A DNA stretch of 14,554 bases from an uncultured Campylobacter sp. (lineage in GTDB: Bacteria > Campylobacterota > Campylobacteria > Campylobacterales > Campylobacteraceae): NCBI RefSeq assembly GCF_938045225.1, contig NZ_CALINL010000013.1:1-14554 (forward strand), in the 5' to 3' direction. This document shows, piece by piece, positions 6,866 through 13,616 of this stretch; position 1 is the first letter of the stretch, and the number at the start of each line of letters is the position of its first letter. A program made the translations under genes and the position numbers. Below the pieces are notes generated by a model that was not told the origin of the DNA, made no database searches, and worked only from the letters and a program-made list of their open reading frames with translations.

Positions 6866-6896
6866 GCGAAAAATTTTAAAAATTTGACGAGGTTTT

Positions 6897-7184
6897 ATGC
6901 AGATAGACGATACTTTATTAACCAAACTGGAAAAGCTTAGTTCGCTCAAAGTCGAGAGCGACAAGCGAAGAGAAATCGAAGGTCAACTCAGTGAAATTTT
7001 GAGCTTTGCGGGAATACTAGACGAGCTTGATTTAAGCGCTTCTAGGGCGGTAGTAAGCTCTAGGGAAGGCGGAACTCCGCTAAGAGAAGATATAAGCGTA
7101 AGCTCGGACGTGATAGATACGATACTAAAAAACGCTCCTATGAGCAGCGAACACTTTTTTGTCGTGCCGAAAATCATAGAATAA
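6897..7184 (+). CDS. gatC: Aspartyl/glutamyl-tRNA amidotransferase subunit C
   Basis: A 95-residue protein, the normal GatC size. GatC is the small subunit of GatCAB, which converts misacylated Glu-tRNA(Gln) (and Asp-tRNA(Asn) where needed) to the correctly amidated form; it wraps around and stabilises the GatA-GatB pair. The sequence shows the family pattern: an N-terminal helix with LTKLEKLSSLKV, a helix with QLSEILSFAGILDELD (about 29-44), and the C-terminal loop with PLREDI and the ending FFVVPKIIE. GatA and GatB are not in the window; in many epsilonproteobacteria the gat genes are scattered. It is the first gene of the operon, and GACGAGG just upstream serves as ribosome binding site. 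The next gene follows after 11 bases. Confidence 0.93.
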   Translation: MQIDDTLLTKLEKLSSLKVESDKRREIEGQLSEILSFAGILDELDLSASRAVVSSREGGTPLREDISVSSDVIDTILKNAPMSSEHFFVVPKIIE

Positions 7185-7195
7185 GGAAATTTTAT

Positions 7196-8311
7196 ATGGA
7201 GCAAATAGGGCAAGAGCTTCAAAGCGATAATTTGGAGCCCAAAAAAATAGACGTAAGCCTGGAGATGCTATTAAAAACGGTCGTCCACAATAAGGCTAGC
7301 GACTTACACCTTGTTTCAAGAAGCGAGCCGCAGATTAGAATAGACGGAACCTTGAGACCGCTTGAGCTCGGCGTACTAAAGGGTGACGATATACAAGATA
7401 TTTGCTACGCACTTATAACGGACGTACAAAAAAGCGATCTTGAGGAAAACAGAGAGCTTGACTTCGCGATAGAGCTTCCCGGCGTCGGACGTTTTAGAGG
7501 CAACTATTACTATACTATGAACGGCGATTTGGCTGCCGCATTTCGTATTATTCCGACAGATATTCCGTCTCTTGACGACCTTAGAGCGCCTGCTATTTTT
7601 AAAGAAGTGGTAAAGCGCGAAAAGGGGCTGATTTTGGTCACCGGACCTACGGGTAGCGGCAAATCGACGACGCTTGCCGCGATGCTAAATGAGATAAATT
7701 TAAACGAGAGAAAACATATTATTACCGTAGAAGATCCTGTCGAGTTCGTACATACGAATAAAAAAGGTCTTTTTTCTCATAGAAACGTCGGCGTGGATAC
7801 CAAGTCTTATGCCAAGGCGCTCAAAAGCGCGCTTCGTGAAGACCCTGATATTATTTTGGTGGGCGAGCTTCGAGATAGAGAGACGATATCTACGGCTATC
7901 ACAGCAGCAGAGACTGGCCACTTAGTATTTGGTACGCTGCACACAAACTCGGCTATTCAGACTATCAACCGTATCATAGATAGCTTTGAGGGCGGCGAGC
8001 AGCTCCAGGTTCGAAATATGCTTTCTGTTTCTCTAACGGCAGTTGTGTCGCAAAGCTTGCTACCTAAAATAGGTGGCGGACGACTTGCTATCCATGAGAT
8101 TCTAATTAACAATAACGCTATTGCAAACCTTATTAGAGAAAATAAGGTGCATCAAATTTACTCCCAAATGCAACTCAACCAACAAGTGACAGGCATGGTA
8201 ACGCAAACGCAGTCGTTAATGAAGGCTATTAGAGCAAACCAAATTACGAAAGAAATGGCGATGAGATATTCAACCAATCAGCAAGAACTCGCGCCGTTGT
8301 TGGGTGTGTAA
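7196..8311 (+). CDS. pilT: PilT-family retraction ATPase
   Basis: A 371-residue type II/IV secretion hexameric ATPase. The N-terminal PAS-like domain contains ASDLHL (34-39). The motor domain carries Walker A GPTGSGKS (150-157), the Asp box VEDPVEF (178-184), Walker B REDPDIILVGELRD (214-227) and the His box AETGHLVFGTLHTN (238-251). Near the C-terminus AIANLIRENK (308-317) matches the AIRNLIRE motif typical of PilT and separates it from the assembly ATPases PilB/GspE and from VirB11. PilT disassembles type IV pili and powers twitching. No pilin, PilB, PilC or secretin is in this window, and C. jejuni lacks a pilT as I recall, so the partner machine is unknown. Its place between gatC and cvpA looks ancestral rather than acquired. 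The stop codon overlaps the cvpA start by one base. Confidence 0.93.
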   Translation: MEQIGQELQSDNLEPKKIDVSLEMLLKTVVHNKASDLHLVSRSEPQIRIDGTLRPLELGVLKGDDIQDICYALITDVQKSDLEENRELDFAIELPGVGRFRGNYYYTMNGDLAAAFRIIPTDIPSLDDLRAPAIFKEVVKREKGLILVTGPTGSGKSTTLAAMLNEINLNERKHIITVEDPVEFVHTNKKGLFSHRNVGVDTKSYAKALKSALREDPDIILVGELRDRETISTAITAAETGHLVFGTLHTNSAIQTINRIIDSFEGGEQLQVRNMLSVSLTAVVSQSLLPKIGGGRLAIHEILINNNAIANLIRENKVHQIYSQMQLNQQVTGMVTQTQSLMKAIRANQITKEMAMRYSTNQQELAPLLGV

Positions 8312-8904
8312 TGGATTTTGTTACTCTATTTGACGTAGTCGTCGTTTCATTGGTTTTGATATTGGGTATAAAAGGCGTTATAAGCGGGCTGATAAAGGAA
8401 ATTTTTGGTCTTATCGGTCTTATCGGCGGTATAGTTGTAGCTAGTAGATTCGGTATTAAGGTCGGTCATTTAATAAGTGAAAATATTTATAAAATAGATG
8501 GCGATTCTATTCTGTTTTTTGCAGGATTTTTAACGACGCTTATCGTATTTTGGTTGCTTTGTCTAGGTATTGGCGCATTTTTGTCAAGGTTGGTTAGATT
8601 AAGCGGACTCGGATTTTTAGATAAAATGGGCGGTTTTGTCATCGGGAGCGCAAAAATATTCCTAGTTTTTGCGGTTTTGATAGTGACTATTTCAAATATT
8701 CAAGTCTTAAACAACAAAATGGAGCCGTATTTTAGGGGAAGTAAACTGTATCCGATTTTGCTGGATACCGGCAAATGGATAATGAATGTTAACGTAAAAG
8801 GCATATCAGGCGGCGTGAGAAATATCGAAACGCCGTTTGATACTTCCATGCAGGAGCAGAGACCAAATTTAGAGAAGAATTCGACGATTAAGGAGTACAA
8901 ATAA
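8311..8904 (+). CDS. cvpA: CvpA-family membrane protein
   Basis: A 197-residue inner-membrane protein with four hydrophobic segments at about 4-22, 31-48, 67-92 and 107-130, then a hydrophilic C-terminal tail. This is the CvpA (colicin V production) family layout. The family signatures are visible: the aspartate early in the first segment (FDVVVVSLVLILGIKG), KGVISGLIKEIFG (21-33) and the short Gly-rich FLDKMGGFVIGSAK (102-115). In E. coli CvpA is needed for colicin V export and relates to envelope homeostasis; its molecular role is unclear. It overlaps pilT by one base upstream and fur by one base downstream (TAATG in both cases), so the three are translated together. In C. jejuni a cvpA-like gene also lies just upstream of fur. 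Confidence 0.88.
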   Translation: MDFVTLFDVVVVSLVLILGIKGVISGLIKEIFGLIGLIGGIVVASRFGIKVGHLISENIYKIDGDSILFFAGFLTTLIVFWLLCLGIGAFLSRLVRLSGLGFLDKMGGFVIGSAKIFLVFAVLIVTISNIQVLNNKMEPYFRGSKLYPILLDTGKWIMNVNVKGISGGVRNIETPFDTSMQEQRPNLEKNSTIKEYK

Positions 8905-9374
8905 TGATTGAGAATTTAGAATACGACGCGCTTCTTGAGAAATTTAAAAAAATTTTGAGAGACAATGGGCTAAAATACACGCAACAGCGAGAAGTTCTAC
9001 TAAAGACGCTCTACAACAACGACGAGCACTTTACTCCGGAGAGGCTTTATTTTTTTATTAAAGAGACTTATCCCGATTTAAACGTCGGCATTGCAACTGT
9101 ATACAGAACGCTAAATTTGCTCGAAGAAGCCGAGATGGTTACCTCTATAAGTTTTGGCTCACAAGGTAAAAAATTTGAGCTTGCAACTAAGCCTCACCAC
9201 GACCACATGATATGTCGTAGATGTGGCGCTATAATTGAATTTGAAGATGCAACCATAGAAAAAAGACAAGCAAACATCGCAAAAGAGCACGGCTTTAAGC
9301 TAACGGGGCACATGATGCAGCTTTACGGAGTATGTAAAGAGTGTGTTGCTAAAGAGGCAAAGGGCGGCAAGTGA
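8904..9374 (+). CDS. fur: Ferric uptake regulator
   Basis: A 156-residue Fur-family repressor. The N-terminal winged helix (about 12-85) includes KYTQQREVLL and the recognition-helix region GIATVYRTLNLLEEAEMV (62-79). The C-terminal metal and dimer domain has the HHDH motif (98-101), CRRC (104-107) and CKEC (144-147). The two CxxC pairs form the structural zinc site; HHDH and downstream acidic and His residues form metal sites. True Fur is favoured over PerR or Zur by its place in the epsilonproteobacterial gatC-cvpA-fur-lysS-glyA order, and by the long N-terminal extension typical of Campylobacter and Helicobacter Fur. It overlaps cvpA by one base and lysS by four. No separate strong promoter is visible in cvpA, so expression probably follows the operon promoter. 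Confidence 0.95.
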   Translation: MIENLEYDALLEKFKKILRDNGLKYTQQREVLLKTLYNNDEHFTPERLYFFIKETYPDLNVGIATVYRTLNLLEEAEMVTSISFGSQGKKFELATKPHHDHMICRRCGAIIEFEDATIEKRQANIAKEHGFKLTGHMMQLYGVCKECVAKEAKGGK

Positions 9375-10882
9375 TATTTGAAAATCAATTAGAAATACAA
9401 AGATTAGAGACGGCAAACGAACTAAGAAGCGCGGGCGTAAATCCCTATCCGCATTTTTTACGCCGCGATATGGATATAACTAAATTTAGGCTCAAATTTA
9501 AACATATAATAGACACCGAAGAAAAGAGCGCCGAGGGGCAGTCAGTAAGCCTCGCTGGACGCGTTAAGCTCATTAGGGACGCTGGCAAGGCGATATTTGC
9601 CAACATCGAGGACGAGGACGGCAATCTTCAAATTTACTTTAGTAACAAGACGCTTGATCCTGATTGGTTTAAGGTCGTAAAGAAAAATATCGAAGTAGGC
9701 GACATCATATACGTGCGCGGATATGCCTTCGTCACGCGAACGGGTGAATTTTCTATGCACGTTAGCGAGCTAACCTTGGCGTCAAAGGCCATTTCGCCGC
9801 TTCCTGAGAAGTATCACGGCCTAGTTGATGTTGAGACGAGATACCGCCAAAGATATCTTGATATGATAATGAACCCTGAAGTTAGGGCTGATTTTAAAAG
9901 ACGCTCGGTGATTATAAGCACGATTAGAAGATTTTTTGAAGAAAAGGGCTTTTTAGAGGTTGAAACTCCGATGCTTCACCCAATAGCTGGTGGCGCAAAT
10001 GCAAAACCATTTGTGACATTTCACAACGCCCTTGGAGTTGAGAGATACCTAAGGATCGCACCTGAGCTATATCTAAAACGCCTTATAGTTGGTGGTTTTG
10101 AAGCTGTTTATGAGATGAACAGAAATTTCAGAAATGAGGGTATGGACCTAACCCACAACCCTGAATTTACAAGCATAGAGTTTTACTGGGCATACCACAA
10201 CTACCACGATCTAATGGGCATCACAGAGGATCTATTTAACATCATTTTAGACAAGCTAGATATGGAAAAAGTGATACATTTTGACGGCATGGAGATAGAT
10301 TTTAGTAAGCCATTTAAGCGCATAAGCTACAAAAAAGCCTTAGTTGAGATAGGCGGACTTGCTGAAGATGTGGTAAATGATAAGGATAAAATTTTAGCAA
10401 AACTAAGAGCTGATGGCTTTGAAGCAAACGAGAAGCTTGATCTTGGCCACTTGCAGGCTGAACTCTTCGATAACTACGTAGAGAGCAAGCTAATACACCC
10501 AACTTTTGTCATCGATTATCCGATCTCTATTAGCCCACTTTCAAGAAGAAGCGACACAAATCCTGATGTGGCAGAGAGATTTGAGCTATTTATCGCTGGT
10601 CGTGAGCTAGCAAATGGCTTTAACGAGCTAAACGATCCAATCGATCAATACAACCGCTTTAAAGCACAAATCGATGCTAAAAACGATGGCGATGACGAGG
10701 CTCACGAGATGGACGAGGACTATGTAAAAGCCCTAGGATACGGCATGCCACCAGTTGCAGGCGAAGGCATAGGCATCGACAGACTTGTTATGCTTTTAAC
10801 AGATAAAAAATCAATACGCGACGTTGTCCTCTTCCCAGCGATGAGGCCACTAAAAACTGAGACAAAGGAGAACGAAAAATGA
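9371..10882 (+). CDS. lysS: Lysyl-tRNA synthetase, class II (mosaic gene)
   Basis: Charges tRNA(Lys) with lysine. The 503 residues comprise an N-terminal OB-fold anticodon-binding domain (about 58-135) and a class II catalytic domain. Visible are motif 1 around 180-204 (IRRFFEEKGFLEVETPML), motif 2 with FRNEGMDLTHNPEF (253-266) and motif 3 with GEGIGIDRLVML (464-475), ending at FPAMRP. The start is GTG at 9371, overlapping the fur stop as GTGA, with AAAGGG about eight bases upstream. Codon use changes sharply inside the gene. Residues 1-200 use acg 6 and aca 0 for Thr, and ccg 3 and cca 0 for Pro; residues 201-503 use acg 0 and aca 6, and ccg 1 and cca 10. This points to replacement of the 3' part by DNA from a relative. 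The protein appears intact and functional. Confidence 0.96.
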   Translation: MIFENQLEIQRLETANELRSAGVNPYPHFLRRDMDITKFRLKFKHIIDTEEKSAEGQSVSLAGRVKLIRDAGKAIFANIEDEDGNLQIYFSNKTLDPDWFKVVKKNIEVGDIIYVRGYAFVTRTGEFSMHVSELTLASKAISPLPEKYHGLVDVETRYRQRYLDMIMNPEVRADFKRRSVIISTIRRFFEEKGFLEVETPMLHPIAGGANAKPFVTFHNALGVERYLRIAPELYLKRLIVGGFEAVYEMNRNFRNEGMDLTHNPEFTSIEFYWAYHNYHDLMGITEDLFNIILDKLDMEKVIHFDGMEIDFSKPFKRISYKKALVEIGGLAEDVVNDKDKILAKLRADGFEANEKLDLGHLQAELFDNYVESKLIHPTFVIDYPISISPLSRRSDTNPDVAERFELFIAGRELANGFNELNDPIDQYNRFKAQIDAKNDGDDEAHEMDEDYVKALGYGMPPVAGEGIGIDRLVMLLTDKKSIRDVVLFPAMRPLKTETKENEK

Positions 10883-12120
10883 GTTTGCAAAGCTACGATA
10901 AAGATATTTACGACCTAGTAAATTTAGAGTTAAAACGCCAGTGTGATCACCTTGAGATGATCGCTAGCGAAAATTTCACATATACAGATGTTATGGAGGT
11001 GATGGGCTCAATCCTAACAAACAAATACGCCGAAGGCTATCCTGGAAAGAGATACTATGGTGGCTGCGAATTTGTAGATGAGATCGAGCAGATCGCTATC
11101 GATAGATGTAAAGAGCTTTTTGGGTGCGAATTTGCAAACGTTCAGCCAAACTCAGGCTCTCAGGCAAACCAAGGCGTTTACGGAGCTTTGCTTAACCCAG
11201 GCGATAAAATTTTAGGCATGGATCTAAGCCACGGCGGACACCTAACTCACGGCGCAAAGGTAAGCAGCTCTGGCAAGATGTATGAGAGCTTCTTTTACGG
11301 CGTCGAGCTTGATGGTCGCATAAACTACGATAGAGTTATGGATATCGCAAAGATAGTAAAACCAAAAATGATCGTTTGTGGCGCAAGCGCATACACAAGA
11401 GAGATCGAATTTAAGAAATTTAGAGAGATAGCTGACGCTGTTGGCGCGATACTCTTTGCAGACGTTGCTCACATCGCTGGTCTTGTAGTGGCTGGAGAGC
11501 ATCAAAATCCTTTCCCACACTGCGACGTCGTAAGCTCAACTACGCATAAAACTCTAAGAGGCCCAAGAGGCGGTATCATCATGACAAACAACGAAGAGTA
11601 CGCTAAAAAGATAAACTCTTCTATATTCCCAGGCATCCAAGGTGGCCCACTAGTTCACGTCATCGCTGGCAAAGCAGTTGGCTTTAAGCACAACCTTAGC
11701 CCTGAGTGGAAAATTTATGCTAAACAAGTAAAAGCAAACGCTAAAAAACTTGGCGAAGTGCTAATAAATAGAGGCTTTGAACTAGTTAGTGGCGGCACTG
11801 ATAACCACCTGATATTAATGAGCTTCTTAAACCGCGAATTTAGCGGAAAAGACGCTGACATCGCTCTTGGCAACGCTGGCATAACAGTAAATAAAAACAC
11901 AGTTCCAGGCGAGACAAGAAGTCCGTTTATCACAAGTGGCATACGTGTAGGTAGCCCAGCCCTAACGGCTCGTGGCATGAAAGAGGCTGAATTTGAGCTA
12001 ATAGCAAACAAGATAGCTGACGTGCTAAGCGATATCAACAACACATCTTTACAAGATAAGATCAAGGGCGAGCTAAAAGAGCTAGCTCATAAATTTATAA
12101 TCTACGATAAAGCGACTTAT
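9975..12120. other. Probable recombined segment covering the 3' part of lysS and all of glyA
   Basis: Between about 9975 and 12120 the preferred codons change from acg/ccg/gcg to aca/cca/gca, then revert in the DUF1882 gene (acg 5, aca 1 for Thr). The left edge lies between a ccg at 9968 and a cca at 9980. The right edge lies between the last aca in glyA (about 12042) and the gcg/acg codons at 12141-12161. Reading frames cross both edges undisturbed. I infer homologous replacement from a lower-GC Campylobacter of the C. concisus type. A chimeric assembly would look the same. Confidence 0.6.
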
Positions 12121-12123
12121 TGA
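10879..12123 (+). CDS. glyA: Serine hydroxymethyltransferase
   Basis: A PLP enzyme converting serine and tetrahydrofolate to glycine and 5,10-methylene-THF, the main source of one-carbon units. The 414-residue length is standard. Seen are IASENFTYTDVMEVMGS (28-44), TNKYAEGYPGKRYYGG (47-62), DLSHGGHLTHG (115-125), the DVAHIAG segment (195-201) whose Asp and His contact PLP, and VVSSTTHKTLRGPRGG (217-232) with the Schiff-base lysine K224. The start overlaps the lysS stop by four bases (ATGA). The whole gene shows the aca/cca codon style (aca 10, acg 2; cca far above ccg) found in the 3' part of lysS and not in the genes on either side, so it belongs to the probable recombined segment. High expression could bias its codons, but that would not explain the switch inside lysS. 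Confidence 0.97.
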   Translation: MSLQSYDKDIYDLVNLELKRQCDHLEMIASENFTYTDVMEVMGSILTNKYAEGYPGKRYYGGCEFVDEIEQIAIDRCKELFGCEFANVQPNSGSQANQGVYGALLNPGDKILGMDLSHGGHLTHGAKVSSSGKMYESFFYGVELDGRINYDRVMDIAKIVKPKMIVCGASAYTREIEFKKFREIADAVGAILFADVAHIAGLVVAGEHQNPFPHCDVVSSTTHKTLRGPRGGIIMTNNEEYAKKINSSIFPGIQGGPLVHVIAGKAVGFKHNLSPEWKIYAKQVKANAKKLGEVLINRGFELVSGGTDNHLILMSFLNREFSGKDADIALGNAGITVNKNTVPGETRSPFITSGIRVGSPALTARGMKEAEFELIANKIADVLSDINNTSLQDKIKGELKELAHKFIIYDKATY

Positions 12124-12665
12124 TGCATAGTATAGACACTGCGCTAATTAAAATGAACACGAGCCACTACTGGATCAAACGCGATAGTATCGTAAGCAAG
12201 ATCGAGTATAAGGGACGGACGTTTTTTAATAAATTTGAGCCCATCAATGAGCCTCTAAGCTATCAAGTAATCAAAGATCACGACGAGGGCAAGATCACGG
12301 TCGCGCACTCGCTGATACTACCTGGCGACAAGGTAGAAAATATCGTCTTTGATTACAATGGTAGGATGCCCGAGCGCTTTTGGCATAGAGCTCAACTTTT
12401 GCTCCGCGAGGAAGGGTTTTTAAATTTTACAGCCTATGAGAGTAAAACGCCGGGACACTTGCACCTTTACGTGCACAAAGGCCACACCACGCTAAACGAA
12501 GGCCATCAGATTGCAAATAAGCTATCTATGCTACTTGGTTCGCGTCTGGCGAAAGAGTGGAGAGTGTTTCCTGCGATGGAACTGCCAAAAGAATTTAATA
12601 TTCTGACCTTGCCATACAAGGTTTATCAAAAAGAGCGCGGCGCAAGCTGGTCTAAACATATGTAA
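12123..12665 (+). CDS. DUF1882-type protein with primase-like sequence pattern
   Basis: A 180-residue soluble protein with no signal or membrane segment. I recognise it as the DUF1882 protein that follows glyA in Campylobacter and Helicobacter; its function is not established. I choose the ATG at 12123, which overlaps the glyA stop as TGATG; an in-frame TTG lies just before it at 12120. The ribosome binding site is weak, implying coupling to glyA. The second half shows NIVFDYNG (73-80), LLLREEGFLNF (92-102), SKTPGHLHLYVH (107-118), WRVFP (146-150) and ILTLPY (160-165). This order resembles the LigD polymerase and related archaeo-eukaryotic primase pattern of hhFDxD, an amphipathic helix, then (K)TSGgkGlHvyv. 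The second acidic residue of DxD is Asn here, so catalysis is doubtful. The primase link is my inference. Confidence 0.8.
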   Translation: MHSIDTALIKMNTSHYWIKRDSIVSKIEYKGRTFFNKFEPINEPLSYQVIKDHDEGKITVAHSLILPGDKVENIVFDYNGRMPERFWHRAQLLLREEGFLNFTAYESKTPGHLHLYVHKGHTTLNEGHQIANKLSMLLGSRLAKEWRVFPAMELPKEFNILTLPYKVYQKERGASWSKHM

Positions 12666-12674
12666 GGAGTAAAA

Positions 12675-13616
12675 ATGGAGTATAACGAGCTAAGAGACAT
12701 CATGCTTGATAACAACGAGGATAAAAAGAGCAGAAGCATTAAGAGGATTCTTATCCTTGTGGCTGTTTTTGTTATTATATTTTTGGCTGTCCTCATCGTG
12801 ATGAAATTTTTAAATTCAACTGAAACGAGTGATCAGGTTACGCAAACCGACTCTAGAATGGTTTTACCGCCTGAACCTGATAATACGCGAAGTATCCCAC
12901 AACAAGTGAACGTGCCTATTGCCCCGCCTAGCGAGCCTGCGCCGCAAATAGCGCAAAGTAACGTCCCTCCAGTTGCTCAGCCTCCAGCATCCGAGCCTCA
13001 GGCGCAGCAGCCAAATCCTGCCTTTGAGCAGGTGCCTATAGTGCCTGAAAATAAAGGCCAAGATAGCTTTGAGGATATGGTAAAAGCGCTCAAGGAAAAA
13101 GAGGATAAAAGGCAGCAAGATGCAGGTGTGGTAGCTCCTGCGCCGACCGAGCCTTCTACTATACAGGGCGCTTTAAAACAAAACGATACGCCAAACGCTC
13201 AATCAAGCGAACCAAAAGCCGAGCCTAAGCAGCATGTAAACGTAGTAAAACAAAAAGAGCCTAAACAAGAAAAAGCTGCAAAACAGCCTAAAAACGATGC
13301 GGCTAAAGAAAAACAAGCTAAAGAAAAACAAGCAAAACAAAAGCCGGCCAAACAAGCTCCTGCAGCTAGCGGCGGGGATGCTCACAGCGGTAGTTACGTG
13401 CAAGTTTTCGCCGTTAAGCACTTTAATGAAAAAGCGCCTGAGCTTGGCAAACTAAAAGCCGCAGGATACACCTATAAGCTATACAGGACGAATGTAAACG
13501 GCAATGAAATCATCAAGGTTCTAGTCGGCCCTTATAGCGGCGAGCAGTTAAAAAGCGAGCTTGCTAAAATCAAGCAAAGTGCCGCTCCAAACGCCTTTAT
13601 CGTAAATATAAAATGA
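12675..13616 (+). CDS. Single-pass inner-membrane protein with C-terminal SPOR domain
   Basis: A 313-residue protein with a short cytoplasmic N-terminus (1-23), one membrane segment (about 24-44), a long low-complexity periplasmic linker and a C-terminal SPOR domain (about 237-313). The linker is rich in Pro, Ala and Gln to about 125, then Lys-rich, with tandem AKEKQ units at about 210-222. The SPOR part starts with GSYVQVFAVKHF and includes GYTYKLYR and IIKVLVGPYSGEQLKSELAKIK. SPOR domains bind glycan strands stripped of stem peptides at the division septum, as in FtsN, DamX and DedD. The layout matches those proteins, so a role in cell division or septal peptidoglycan is likely; it could be the local FtsN-like factor. 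A strong AAGGAG (12664-12669) precedes the ATG. Its stop overlaps aroE. Confidence 0.88.
   Translation: MEYNELRDIMLDNNEDKKSRSIKRILILVAVFVIIFLAVLIVMKFLNSTETSDQVTQTDSRMVLPPEPDNTRSIPQQVNVPIAPPSEPAPQIAQSNVPPVAQPPASEPQAQQPNPAFEQVPIVPENKGQDSFEDMVKALKEKEDKRQQDAGVVAPAPTEPSTIQGALKQNDTPNAQSSEPKAEPKQHVNVVKQKEPKQEKAAKQPKNDAAKEKQAKEKQAKQKPAKQAPAASGGDAHSGSYVQVFAVKHFNEKAPELGKLKAAGYTYKLYRTNVNGNEIIKVLVGPYSGEQLKSELAKIKQSAAPNAFIVNIK
13302..13331 (+). repeat. Two perfect 15-bp tandem copies in the SPOR gene linker
   Basis: GCTAAAGAAAAACAA occurs at 13302-13316 and again at 13317-13331, encoding AKEKQ twice, followed by a degenerate copy (GCAAAACAA). The unit is a multiple of three, so gain or loss of copies would change linker length without breaking the frame. 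Confidence 0.85.

Larger units (their letters stand above)
6774..6896. promoter_or_regulatory. Divergent promoter region between the two operons
   Basis: This 123-base intergenic region drives the yfgM-like operon leftward and the gatC-fur-aroE operon rightward. Each strand carries an extended -10 box, described separately. It is very AT-rich. Because fur is in the right-hand operon, autoregulation through this region is possible, but I could not recognise a convincing Fur box by eye. Confidence 0.7.

Noticed and set aside
6774..6896. A Fur box in the divergent promoter region
   Set aside because: The region is AT-rich and partial matches abound, but no clear dyad of the Fur type was found by eye.
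11715..12065. 116-codon minus-strand ORF inside glyA
   Set aside because: It is fully opposite conserved serine hydroxymethyltransferase sequence and has no independent support.
12120..12122. TTG as start of the DUF1882 gene
   Set aside because: The adjacent ATG at 12123 overlaps the glyA stop as TGATG and is the more likely start.
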